In this document: piece by piece, positions 24,861 through 33,033 of the stretch
Numbering within the stretch: position 1 is the stretch's first letter
How the letters are laid out: each line of letters begins with the position of its first letter
DNA from: CAWKDC01 sp964383495
GTDB taxonomy: Bacteria > Pseudomonadota > Gammaproteobacteria > JABCZS01
Reading direction: 5' to 3'
DNA: 64,000 bases
NCBI GenBank assembly: GCA_964383495.1
Contig: CAYLHG010000002.1
Coordinates: forward strand, 1 to 64,000
Notes under the pieces: model-generated
What the model saw: the letters and a program-made list of their open reading frames with translations, nothing else
Database searches by the model: none
Told to the model about the DNA's origin: nothing
Translations under genes and position numbers: made by a program

Positions 24861-25319
24861 ATGTCTCAAACCCTTGTTCAACTTTGGACACACATTGTTT
24901 TTTCAACCCAAAATCGGTATCCTTTTTTAAAAACATCCGCATTACGTGTGAGAACATATGATTACATTGCTAGCATCTGTCGTGCACAAAACTGTCATGC
25001 TGTTATTATTGGAGGAACAGAAGATCATATACATTTACTTGTTCAACTACATAAAAATATGGCGCTCTCAGATTTTGTTGAAGAGATAAAAAAATCTTGC
25101 TCAAAATGGATCAAAACATTAGGCGATCATGAGCTCAAAAAATTTTATTGGCAGAGAGGATATGCTGCATTTAGTGTGAGCCAATCGCAGGTAGAGAGAG
25201 TCAAACAATATATACAAAACCAAGAAGAGCATCATAAAAAGAAAAATTTTCAGGATGAATTGCGGAAATTTTTAAATCAACATGGTGTTAATTATGATGA
25301 ACGGTATCTTTGGAAATAA
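24861..25319 (+). CDS. REP-associated (IS200-like, Y1) tyrosine transposase
   Basis: A 152-residue HUH single-strand transposase of the Y1_Tnp family. The HUH metal motif is HIH (His56, His58 in TEDHIHLLVQ), the conserved YAAFSVSQS block is at 101-109, and the catalytic tyrosine is probably Tyr117 in VKQYIQNQEEHH. The start at ATG 24861 is preceded by AAGGAAAA; an upstream in-frame ATG at 24816 lacks one. Single gene without a TnpB partner. Flanking inverted REP-type arms indicate that its substrate is the REP sequence itself. It appears intact. Confidence 0.88.
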   Translation: MSQTLVQLWTHIVFSTQNRYPFLKTSALRVRTYDYIASICRAQNCHAVIIGGTEDHIHLLVQLHKNMALSDFVEEIKKSCSKWIKTLGDHELKKFYWQRGYAAFSVSQSQVERVKQYIQNQEEHHKKKNFQDELRKFLNQHGVNYDERYLWK

Positions 25320-25320
25320 C

Positions 25321-25424
25321 CTTTCGCGCTTACAGCGCTGCGTGTTTCTTTCTATCGTTAACCTGGGGCGGCACTCGGCTCGCCTCGCTTGCCCCAGGCT
25401 AGTAACTTCCAGGCCTTCGGCCTG
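25321..25424 (-). repeat. Right 104-bp inverted repeat arm
   Basis: Starts one base after the transposase stop codon (stop 25317-25319). Reverse complement of the left arm with 2 mismatches. Confidence 0.9.
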
Positions 25425-25447
25425 TCTTCAACTTACGTCTTGACATA

Positions 25448-25471
25448 ACCGCCCCCTTAAAAGGGGGCGGT
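25448..25471. terminator. Perfect GC-rich hairpin
   Basis: ACCGCCCCCTT, 2-base loop, AAGGGGGCGGT: an 11-bp perfect stem just outside the mobile element and downstream of the 25537-26118 gene. It may act as a terminator although no clear T-run follows. Confidence 0.4.
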
Positions 25472-25536
25472 GCGAGGTGGGGTTTTGACATCGTTTGCCC
25501 CAACTAATAACTCGTAGCCCTTAGCCTGCTGTGCAA

Positions 25537-26118
25537 TTATTTACACCCTATGACGTTTCTAGCCTCAATGGAAACTGCGGGGCCTTGGCCAACCCAGCCT
25601 TGATATAATGTAAAATACCCTGGAGGTATCACGATTTCAATGCCTCCACCCACCTGAGGCATTGAAAAAGATTCACATTTCATTTTGATAGAAAGATTAT
25701 CCTTTCCTAAATCTTCGTTAATCTTTTTTAGATCCTCACTGGCAATCGGTCTACCCGTACTTGCCAGTGCGTTCTCGGCAATTGAAACGCCATTAAAATC
25801 AATTTTCACTAGCGTCGTATTCATTGAAAGTGCAATGCACAATTGATGTAGCTGTTTATAAGATAAACAACATGTTAATTCTAAGGTTTCAATATATTGA
25901 TTAAAGTGAAGGAATTTTTTTACTTGTGCTAAAGTTTCATTTTTTGCGTCAATCGCAAGAAACGAACCTTTAATAATCAAATGTGTTGCTGTCGCAATAG
26001 GATTTTTGTGTGGATTACCATTAAATGCTTCTCGAGTTGCAAGTGTTCGAGGAGCATGACTATTCTCTTCCCAAATTTCCGAATTCTCCCCGTTTACCTT
26101 CACATAATACATTGGCAT
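25537..26118 (-). CDS. Short leucine-rich-repeat-like protein, unknown
   Basis: A 193-residue protein. Residues about 62-115 read QVKKFLHFNQYIETLELTCC and LHQLCIALSMNTTLVKIDFNGVSI, a spacing close to ribonuclease-inhibitor-type leucine-rich repeats (about one and a half to two units). The remaining parts match no family I know, and the C terminus is Gly/Pro-rich. No signal peptide. GAGG lies 6 bases before the ATG. LRR proteins of intracellular bacteria are often effectors, but a single weak repeat is thin evidence. Confidence 0.5.
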   Translation of the reverse strand: MPMYYVKVNGENSEIWEENSHAPRTLATREAFNGNPHKNPIATATHLIIKGSFLAIDAKNETLAQVKKFLHFNQYIETLELTCCLSYKQLHQLCIALSMNTTLVKIDFNGVSIAENALASTGRPIASEDLKKINEDLGKDNLSIKMKCESFSMPQVGGGIEIVIPPGYFTLYQGWVGQGPAVSIEARNVIGCK

Positions 26119-26220
26119 ACTTTACCTCACTTTAAGCCGTATTGTTCCTTGCTATTCTGAAATATATCATATTAACCTTGGTGATGGGTTGTTAAAACGG
26201 TAGCGCACCTACTTGAAATA

Positions 26221-26229
26221 TGCTATAGT
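26221..26229 (+). promoter_or_regulatory. Extended -10 promoter of the barrel gene
   Basis: TG (26221-26222) then TATAGT (26224-26229), about 28 bases before the chosen start. A box similar to those at 11320-11332 and 11796-11808 (CCTTGGTGATGGG) lies at 26176-26188. Confidence 0.5.
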
Positions 26230-26257
26230 GCCATCAAGTAACTTCAGGATGAGTACT

Positions 26258-27013
26258 ATGCCAGCAAGGAAAAGCAATCTTCTTTTTAGAGTTCTCACAT
26301 CTACTGTTTTTATTTTCAGCAGTTTTACTGCACTGGCAAATCCTTCTTCTCAACAGTCATTTGATGTTATGCAATGGTCGGGGATGAACCTAGGCTTGCA
26401 AGCAGGTAGCATCTGGAACCAATCAGATTGGAAATTCACTAACGAAAATTATTTTAATGCGGGGGGAGCCGTTCCCGAAGGCAGTGGGTTTGATTCGAGT
26501 GATACTGGCTTTACCGGTGGCGGATTTATTGCTTACAATTTAAATAGCAAACCTGTTATTTTTGGTGTGGAAGCTTCATTTTTAGGTTCAAGTCTCAACA
26601 CATCTTTTACCAGCCCTTTTTATCCTGAAACAGATGAATATCATGTGCGCATGAATGAGTTTGCAACGGTCAAAATGCGCGTGGCTTACCCGCTCGAAAG
26701 ATGGTTCTTTTATTTCAACTCGGGTTGGGCCGGCGGCAATATAAAATTAGAGTTTGAAGATACATCGACAGATACCAAAGGCAGCACTACTGAGTGGGTA
26801 GGTGGTTGGACAATTGGCTTTGGTGTGGATTATAAGCTTGCATCACGTATTGGCCTTGGCGTAGCGTATGATTATATTGGTTTGGATATGACCAGAACGG
26901 AAGCATCTTGCTCGTTGTGTGGCTCAGGTCCAGGGCTTGGCTCACCTGAAGTAGAAGGCAATACGCATACGCAAATGCTTACTGCGCGCTTAACTTATTT
27001 TTTAGGGCCGTAA
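26258..27013 (+). CDS. Outer-membrane beta-barrel protein (OmpA-like/porin family)
   Basis: A 251-residue outer-membrane protein. Signal peptide: MPARKSNLL, a hydrophobic stretch and a cleavage site near ALANP (about residue 28). The mature chain has alternating aromatic and polar strands, GFTGGGFIAYNL, FGVEASFLGSS, YPLERWFFYFNSGWAGG, GWTIGFGVDYKL and a final TARLTYFLGP, fitting an eight-stranded barrel of the Opacity/OmpA-like beta-barrel family. The start ATG 26258 was chosen because AGGA lies 8 bases upstream and the promoter overlaps the earlier in-frame codons. It is monocistronic and meets the AbiE toxin gene convergently. Confidence 0.82.
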   Translation: MPARKSNLLFRVLTSTVFIFSSFTALANPSSQQSFDVMQWSGMNLGLQAGSIWNQSDWKFTNENYFNAGGAVPEGSGFDSSDTGFTGGGFIAYNLNSKPVIFGVEASFLGSSLNTSFTSPFYPETDEYHVRMNEFATVKMRVAYPLERWFFYFNSGWAGGNIKLEFEDTSTDTKGSTTEWVGGWTIGFGVDYKLASRIGLGVAYDYIGLDMTRTEASCSLCGSGPGLGSPEVEGNTHTQMLTARLTYFLGP

Positions 27014-27031
27014 AATAAGTGTTCAGAAGCC

Positions 27032-27895
27032 CTAAATCACCTTCTGAATACTTACAAACAATTCGTCCATGAGATAAATAATAAACTTCCAAGTATCATC
27101 CTGTTGCAGGATTTGGTTTAATTGTACCATGGGTAAAAAACGTTGCATTTCCTGTTTAAATTCTGAAGACATTTTTTTATCAGTGGTTAATAACTTTTTT
27201 CTCTCTTCGAACAAGCACAAAAAATCGTTGAGCATTAAATGCCTGTCTGCAAGTTTATAAGGAATTAACGCATATTGTGGCTTTAAGCCTTGTTGGTGGA
27301 GCCATATAATATCCCATAAGTCACGGTATTTGAGACGATTGGGTCTGAGAGCAAAAGCAATCAATTTATCAGCATAAATTTCTTCACGACTTTGCACCTG
27401 AATAATGAGCCCATTTGTACCCATATCTACGCCATATGGATTTAATAACATCATAGGGCGCTTCTCATAAGAAGATACCGCGCAAATATCAATATTAATA
27501 TGCTGCGATGGAAAATGTTTTTGTTCAGGCCGAGTCTCTATTCGCACTTTCCAAGTGTCTACATTTTTTTTATCTTCCACAGGCTCGTTCACTTTGATAA
27601 AAAGATTATATTTCTCATGAAGCTCATCCGTTAATATTTTCCCTAATGTAGATAATTCAGAACGAGAAAAATTGCAACCTCCCGTAAAATCAAGATCTTC
27701 ACTAAGCCGTGTTCCCCCATAACACAAGCGTAAACAAGTGCCCCCCATAAATGTTAAATTCGATAACAATTGATGATGGCTCAGTATTCTCAAGATATCA
27801 TGATGCAATAATTCTTTTTCTACTGCTACTCTCAGTGAAAATAAATCAGGTTGATGCTTTAGCGCTTCTGTCACGAGCTGATCAAATAAATTCAT
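27032..27895 (-). CDS. AbiEii-type nucleotidyltransferase toxin
   Basis: A 287-residue toxin of the AbiEii/AbiGii family (type IV toxin-antitoxin). The nucleotidyltransferase core motif GGTCLRLCYGG is at 51-61 and RLSEDLDFT at 63-71. A further catalytic-type Asp lies in INIDICAV and a Lys-containing ADKLIAF block near 180. The start ATG 27895, with GGAG upstream, overlaps the antitoxin gene by 14 bases; an earlier frame start is less likely. Such toxins are nucleotidyltransferases causing reversible growth arrest and phage abortive infection. All visible motifs are intact. Confidence 0.88.
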   Translation of the reverse strand: MNLFDQLVTEALKHQPDLFSLRVAVEKELLHHDILRILSHHQLLSNLTFMGGTCLRLCYGGTRLSEDLDFTGGCNFSRSELSTLGKILTDELHEKYNLFIKVNEPVEDKKNVDTWKVRIETRPEQKHFPSQHINIDICAVSSYEKRPMMLLNPYGVDMGTNGLIIQVQSREEIYADKLIAFALRPNRLKYRDLWDIIWLHQQGLKPQYALIPYKLADRHLMLNDFLCLFEERKKLLTTDKKMSSEFKQEMQRFLPMVQLNQILQQDDTWKFIIYLMDELFVSIQKVI

Positions 27896-28433
27896 CGGCA
27901 ACACTCCAATCAATTAAATCTTCATTACGACGCGTGGCTTTTATGTCTCTTAATGCTAAAGGCACATTCGCACGCCATAATTTACAGTTTGTGTCATAAA
28001 AAAGTTGATCCATAATATCCACCGGCTGCTTATCAGTATGAATAAATTCAATGCTGCCCCACTTCCCGCAAGAAATGACGTTGCTTCTGCCAGAAGACAT
28101 GATAGAAATCCAATTCAAGGGGATTTGAGAAATCACACCCGCTTCACTAAGCACAGTTTCAAGGCTAATATAATTGAAGCAATCAGCCCTTAAATGCGCT
28201 GCTACATGAAAAAGCATCAACCCATGGTGATGCGCAACCAATGGATATAAGTACAAACCGCGGCACACCTTGCTCAAATATCCCGCCTTTACAGCACGGC
28301 TTAGCAAAGTCTTAAAAGCCAAATAAGACAAGTCGGGGAATAACCCTCTCATATCTTGTAAAGAAAATAAATAACGCTCAGGAGTCGCGTATTTGCTAAG
28401 TGATTGAATCAAATACCTTATAGGCTGCATCAT
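27882..28433 (-). CDS. AbiEi-type antitoxin, winged-helix repressor
   Basis: A 183-residue antitoxin. The N-terminal winged helix-turn-helix (RYLFSLQDMRGLFPDLSYLAFKTLLSRAVKAGYLSKVCRGLYLYP) is typical of AbiEi transcriptional regulators, followed by a C-terminal domain with ISLETVLSEAGVISQIP. The start ATG 28433 was chosen for the GGAG six bases upstream. The frame overlaps the toxin by 14 bases. Two long inverted repeats immediately upstream are the likely binding sites for negative autoregulation. Confidence 0.87.
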   Translation of the reverse strand: MMQPIRYLIQSLSKYATPERYLFSLQDMRGLFPDLSYLAFKTLLSRAVKAGYLSKVCRGLYLYPLVAHHHGLMLFHVAAHLRADCFNYISLETVLSEAGVISQIPLNWISIMSSGRSNVISCGKWGSIEFIHTDKQPVDIMDQLFYDTNCKLWRANVPLALRDIKATRRNEDLIDWSVADEFI

Positions 28434-28443
28434 CACGCACTCC

Positions 28444-28474
28444 ACACTAGGTTACATAAAGTGTAACCTAGTGT
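28444..28474. promoter_or_regulatory. AbiE operator 1
   Basis: Perfect 13-bp inverted repeat ACACTAGGTTACA / TGTAACCTAGTGT with a 5-base spacer. The -10 element of the abi promoter lies within it. Confidence 0.8.
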
Positions 28475-28488
28475 ACAGGATAACGCAA
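28460..28488 (-). promoter_or_regulatory. abiE promoter
   Basis: Minus strand TTGCGT (28488-28483), 17 bases, TACACT (28465-28460). The -10 is inside operator 1, so repressor binding would block polymerase. Confidence 0.5.
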
Positions 28489-28506
28489 GTTTTCTGACCT
28501 TTCCCC

Positions 28507-28539
28507 CACACTAGGTTGCATAAAATGTAACCTAGTGTG
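28507..28539. promoter_or_regulatory. AbiE operator 2
   Basis: A second copy of the operator: CACACTAGGTTGCA / TGTAACCTAGTGTG with one mismatch between 14-bp arms. Centre-to-centre distance to operator 1 is 64 bases, about six helical turns. Confidence 0.8.
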
Positions 28540-28545
28540 AACCTT

Positions 28546-28913
28546 CTAGCCTTTCTTCAGCCCATAAATAACGCCTGCCGAGGAAATAGCAGCGATAAAG
28601 ACGAGAAGAGCAACAGGCTTGTTATACTTGTTGCGAACACTGACGCCACACTGCTCAATGCAAAAGGCATTAATCCAACCAACAGCACTGGCCGCCGACC
28701 ATATGCATCTGATAAAGGCCCATAAAACAAGCTTGACACACATAGGCCTAAAAAATTAATGCCAATAATCATTTGCACCAAACTTTCTGTCGTAGAAAAA
28801 TAGTCTTTGATAGCGGGCAAGCTGGGTACAAAAATATCTGTTTCAATACCACCGCATAGCATTACTAATACAACAGTTGCCATGGTAATAAAAATTTGTG
28901 AAAAAAAAGCCAA
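28546..28913 (-). pseudogene. MFS transporter (Bcr/CflA-like) remnant
   Basis: The frame from 28913 encodes a good MFS N terminus: first helix TMATVVLVMLCGGIETDIFVPSLP, DYFSTTESLVQMIIGINFLG, and the signature GPLSDAYGRRPVLLVGL. After about residue 90 the frame turns into low-quality sequence and stops at 28557. In the alternative frame, KPVALLVFIAAISSAGVIYGLKKG looks like a transporter's final helix and ends at 28546. The gene has therefore lost its middle (normal length about 400) by a deletion that also shifted the frame. It lies directly upstream of the AbiE operators. Confidence 0.75.
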
Positions 28914-29027
28914 TTAAAATTAAAATGATAAAAATTTCATGTAAGACGCTCAATTATGCGCGACTACAACAGCACATGATTCGTGTGGTAAGCGTAGCTA
29001 ATGAACAAGAGGGACAGACATGGACAT

Positions 29028-29085
29028 GACATCACCTGTAAAATAGGGACATAGAAAAAATTCTATCCCCTATTCACAGGATGTC
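29028..29085. repeat. Long imperfect palindrome
   Basis: Arms GACATCACCTGTAAAATAGG... and its near reverse complement ...CCTATTCACAGGATGTC meet at an A-rich loop (TAGAAAAAATTCTA); further GGGAC (29011-29015) and GTCCC (29094-29098) extend the symmetry. Located between the MFS remnant and lon. It could be a small non-autonomous element or a terminator of lon. Confidence 0.5.
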
Positions 29086-29128
29086 AATAGGGGTCCCATA
29101 GAGAGTAATATCATTAGAAGAAGCATTA

Positions 29129-31639
29129 CTAATGCTTCCGCACCGTTTCCTCATCTCCCTTCTCACTGCTCTGGACAATTTCAGCAGGAGGGGTAGGTAG
29201 CACTAGCTCACGAGGCACAGGTGGATGCAGTAATGCAAGATCTAATACTTGATCAATCCAACGCACGGGCACGATTTTCAGATCTTCCAAAACATTTTTT
29301 GGAATTTCTTTTAAATCACGCTCGTTTTCAATCGGAATAATCACTGTCTTAATGCCTGAACGCCGCGCAGCCAATAATTTTTCTTTCAAACCACCAATTG
29401 GTAATACTTCGCCACGCAATGTAATTTCGCCTGTCATTGCAACATCCGCGTGCACTGGAATGCCTATTAATGAAGAAACCATCGCCGTACACATGCCAAT
29501 CCCTGCGCTGGGACCATCTTTGGGTGTTGCACCCTCTGGCACATGCACATGCATATCCATTTTTTCATAAAAATCAGCTGCAATACCTAATGCTTGAGAA
29601 CGATTGCGGATCACTGTAAAAGCAGCTTGAATGGATTCTTGCATCACTTCGCCTAATTGACCTGTGCGCGTCACCTTGCCTTTACCAGGTGATGCAGCAG
29701 CTTCAATAGTTAACATTTCACCGCCTACAGAAGTCCATGCTAAACCATTCACTTGACCAATGCGATCATCTTCATGCATCACGTCAAAACGGTATTTTGG
29801 TACGCCTAAAAATTTCTCAAGATTGCGTGGGGTAACGATTGTTTTCGCTTTTTTCGGCTTCACTGAATTTTGATGCACTACTTTACGGCAAATTTTAGAA
29901 ATTTCTCGCTCTAAACTACGCACACCTGCTTCACGTGTGTATTCACGAATAATTTGTTGAATAGCACCATCTGTGATCTGAATTTCAGTTTCTGTCAAAC
30001 CATTATTTCTAATTTGTTTTGGCATTAAATAATTCAAAGCAATATTCATTTTTTCATCTTCAGTATAACCAGCTAAACGTATCACTTCCATACGATCTAA
30101 CAAGGCTTCAGGAATATTCAATGAATTTGAAGTAGCAATAAACATCACATCTGATAAATCATAATCTACTTCTAAATAATGATCATTGAAAGTATCGTTT
30201 TGCTCTGGGTCCAATACCTCAAGCAAGGCAGCGGCAGGATCTCCTCTGAAATCGCTAGCCATTTTATCAATTTCATCCAGCAAAAACAAAGGATTGCGCA
30301 CGCCTACTTTAGCCAATTTTTGCAAAATTTTACCAGGCATAGAACCAATATAGGTGCGACGATGCCCACGAATTTCAGCTTCATCACGCACACCACCTAA
30401 CGATATACGCACAAACTCCCGTCCTGTTGCATGCGCAATAGATTGCCCCAGTGATGTTTTACCCACACCAGGAGGCCCTACTAAACATAAAATAGGACTG
30501 TATTGTTTTAATTTAGCAGGATGATCAGCTTCTAATTTTTTAGAAATTTTGCTTTTCTTTTTGCTGGTTTTGGTAGACAAATGATGCAAACGGCCTTCCA
30601 CCGCTAAATGCTCAACAATGCGTTCCTTTACTTTTTCTAACCCATAATGATCTGCATTTAACGTTTTTTCTGCTTGGACCAAATCATATGTTAAAGGTGA
30701 TGCTGTTTTCCATGGCACTTGCAGCATCCAGTCTAAATAATTGCGTGTCACTGTTGCCTCTGCAGACATCGGTGACATCATTTTTAATTTATTCAATTCC
30801 GTTAATGCCTTCGTTTTCGCTTCTTCAGACATTCCCGCTTCTTCAATTTTACGCGCTAATGCTTCTGTTTCATTAGGCATATCATCCAGTTCAGATAATT
30901 CTTTTTGAATCGCTTGCATTTGCTCTTTCAGAAAGTACTCGCGTTGCGTTTTTTCCATTTGGCCTTTCACTTGCACGCGAATACGTTTTTCCACTTCCAA
31001 TAAATCCAATGCCTTCTCGAGAAAAACAAGCAATTTCTCAAGACGCTCATCCACAGGCAATGTTTCTAAAATCGATTGTTTTTCATCAATTTTTAATGGC
31101 ATGTGTGCCGTGATGGTATCTGCTAAACGACCGGGTTCTTCAATACTTGCTAAAGAGCTCAAAATTTCGGGTGGAATTTTTTTATTTAATTTCACATAAT
31201 TTTCGAATTCATTTAAAACAGATCGTGTCAACACTTCTGTTTCAATAGAATTGCCTGTTTGACTTGGCAATACTTCGTAGCGAGCTTCTAAATATGCACC
31301 GTGTTGAAACTGCTCTACCACGCGCGCGCGCTCTGCACCTTCCACTAACACTTTTAATGTGCCGTCTGGTAGCTTCAATAATTGTAAAATATTGGCACAA
31401 GCACCCACTTCGTATAAATCTTTCCATTGAGGATCATCAATAGAAGGGTCACGTTGCGCTAATAATAAGATTTGCTTATCTGCTTGCATGGCAGCATTTA
31501 AAGCAGCCACTGATTTTTCGCGGCCCACAAAAAGAGGAATCACCATATTGGGCGAAACAACCACATCGCGCAGCGGTAATACGGGAAGAAGATCAGGATA
31601 TTGCTCTAGCTTATCATTGATTTCAATAGTGTTTTTCAT
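29129..31639 (-). CDS. lon: ATP-dependent protease Lon
   Basis: Cytosolic AAA+ serine protease degrading misfolded and regulatory proteins. The N-terminal LON substrate domain (PVLPLRDVVVSPNMVIPLFVG) is followed by a coiled coil, the ATPase with Walker A GPPGVGKTSLGQS and Walker B PLFLLDEIDKM, and the C-terminal protease with the catalytic Ser in KDGPSAGIGM (about residue 711) and its Lys further on. Length 836 includes a slightly extended basic linker (TKTSKKKSKISKK) before Walker A. GGGAGG precedes the ATG. Order tig-clpP-clpX-lon on one strand is conserved. Confidence 0.97.
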   Translation of the reverse strand: MKNTIEINDKLEQYPDLLPVLPLRDVVVSPNMVIPLFVGREKSVAALNAAMQADKQILLLAQRDPSIDDPQWKDLYEVGACANILQLLKLPDGTLKVLVEGAERARVVEQFQHGAYLEARYEVLPSQTGNSIETEVLTRSVLNEFENYVKLNKKIPPEILSSLASIEEPGRLADTITAHMPLKIDEKQSILETLPVDERLEKLLVFLEKALDLLEVEKRIRVQVKGQMEKTQREYFLKEQMQAIQKELSELDDMPNETEALARKIEEAGMSEEAKTKALTELNKLKMMSPMSAEATVTRNYLDWMLQVPWKTASPLTYDLVQAEKTLNADHYGLEKVKERIVEHLAVEGRLHHLSTKTSKKKSKISKKLEADHPAKLKQYSPILCLVGPPGVGKTSLGQSIAHATGREFVRISLGGVRDEAEIRGHRRTYIGSMPGKILQKLAKVGVRNPLFLLDEIDKMASDFRGDPAAALLEVLDPEQNDTFNDHYLEVDYDLSDVMFIATSNSLNIPEALLDRMEVIRLAGYTEDEKMNIALNYLMPKQIRNNGLTETEIQITDGAIQQIIREYTREAGVRSLEREISKICRKVVHQNSVKPKKAKTIVTPRNLEKFLGVPKYRFDVMHEDDRIGQVNGLAWTSVGGEMLTIEAAASPGKGKVTRTGQLGEVMQESIQAAFTVIRNRSQALGIAADFYEKMDMHVHVPEGATPKDGPSAGIGMCTAMVSSLIGIPVHADVAMTGEITLRGEVLPIGGLKEKLLAARRSGIKTVIIPIENERDLKEIPKNVLEDLKIVPVRWIDQVLDLALLHPPVPRELVLPTPPAEIVQSSEKGDEETVRKH

Positions 31640-31742
31640 GGTTCCTCCCGGATAGAAAATATACGGTCCTTGTATTACAATATGGGGGGGATATAGCGCA
31701 TTTCAAGTATCTTAGCGCTCTCTTATAAGCAAGCTTGGCAAG

Positions 31743-33023
31743 TTAGGCTTCACCAGCTTTGCGCGGTTCCTCAGGGTTAGCATAAATCAATAATGGCTCA
31801 GCTTCACCCAAAATCACATTCTCATCAATCACCACTTTTGAAATATGTTGTGATGAAGGAATGTCATACATGGTATCAAGCAACACATTCTCTAAAATAG
31901 AACGTAAACCCCTAGCCCCTGTTTTGCGCTGCAAAGCTTGTTTCGCAACTGCTACTAATGCGCTGTCCCTAAACTCTACTTCAACCCCTTCCATACCAAA
32001 TAAATGTTGATACTGTTTGATCAAAGCGTTCTTAGGCTCTGTTAAAATTTGAATCAATTGTGCTTCATCTAATTCTGACAACGTTGCTACTACAGGCAAG
32101 CGACCCACAAACTCTGGGATTAAACCATAGCGAATGAGATCTTCAGGCTCTACTTGAGACAATATTTCGCTAACGGATTTTCTATCAGACTTTCCTTTCA
32201 CTTCTGCAGAGAATCCAATACCACCTTTTTCAGAACGCTCTAAAATAATTTTTTCTAAACCAGCAAACGCACCACCGCAAACGAATAAAATATTGGATGT
32301 GTCCACTTGCAAAAATTCTTGTTGCGGATGCTTACGCCCGCCTTGGGGTGGTACAGCAGCAATAGTACCTTCAATCAACTTCAATAATGCTTGTTGCACG
32401 CCCTCACCCGATACATCTCGCGTGATAGAGGGGTTTTCAGATTTACGCGAAATTTTATCGATTTCATCAATGTACACAATCCCACGTTGTGCACGTTCAA
32501 TATCGTAATCACATTTTTGTAAAAGCTTTTGAATGATATTTTCAACATCTTCGCCCACATAACCCGCTTCTGTTAGTGTGGTTGCGTCTGCAATAGCAAA
32601 CGGCACATTTAATAAACGCGCCAATGTTTGCGCTAACAACGTTTTCCCGCTTCCAGTGGGGCCAATCAATAAAATATTACTTTTACTGATTTCAACGCCA
32701 TCTGGCGCCCCTTTTTTGCCTGTCACAGTCAAACGTTTGTAATGATTATAAACAGCAACGGCTAATACTTTTTTAGCTTTTTCTTGCCCAATCACGTATT
32801 GATCAAGCGTCTCATTAATTTCACGAGGCGTCGGCAATTTTTTCTGGCCATTCTCACTGTTCTGCTCTGCACGCTCTTCAACAATGATATCTGTGCATAA
32901 TGCCACACATTCATCACAAATATACACAGAGGGGCCCGCAATTAGCTTGCGCACCTCGTGCTGGCTCTTTCCGCAGAAAGAACAGTAAAGTAATTTTCCA
33001 TCTGGTGTGCTTGCTTTGCTCAT
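31743..33023 (-). CDS. clpX: ClpX ATPase subunit of ClpXP
   Basis: AAA+ unfoldase for ClpP. The N-terminal zinc-binding domain has four cysteines (Cys14, 17, 36, 39). Walker A GPTGSGKT is at 121-128, followed by Walker B GIVYIDEIDKI, pore-loop and RKTGARGLRSILE sensor-2 motifs. The ClpP-contacting loop (IGF-type) is visible as GIGFSAEV. Length 426 is normal. It begins 10 bases after clpP. SspB, its adaptor, is encoded at 55640. Confidence 0.97.
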   Translation of the reverse strand: MSKASTPDGKLLYCSFCGKSQHEVRKLIAGPSVYICDECVALCTDIIVEERAEQNSENGQKKLPTPREINETLDQYVIGQEKAKKVLAVAVYNHYKRLTVTGKKGAPDGVEISKSNILLIGPTGSGKTLLAQTLARLLNVPFAIADATTLTEAGYVGEDVENIIQKLLQKCDYDIERAQRGIVYIDEIDKISRKSENPSITRDVSGEGVQQALLKLIEGTIAAVPPQGGRKHPQQEFLQVDTSNILFVCGGAFAGLEKIILERSEKGGIGFSAEVKGKSDRKSVSEILSQVEPEDLIRYGLIPEFVGRLPVVATLSELDEAQLIQILTEPKNALIKQYQHLFGMEGVEVEFRDSALVAVAKQALQRKTGARGLRSILENVLLDTMYDIPSSQHISKVVIDENVILGEAEPLLIYANPEEPRKAGEA

Positions 33024-33033
33024 ATCTGCTCCG

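Larger units (their letters stand above)
24689..25424. mobile_element. REP-associated tyrosine transposase element (REPtron-like)
   Basis: A self-contained 736-bp unit: a transposase gene bounded by two 104-bp arms in inverted orientation (24689-24792 and 25321-25424), which differ at only 2 positions. Each arm contains GGCCGAAGGCC, a hairpin CCTGGGGC...GCCCCAGG and CGCAGCGCTG. This is the layout of RAYT modules, where inverted REP sequences flank a Y1 transposase. No target duplication is visible outside the arms. Confidence 0.8.
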
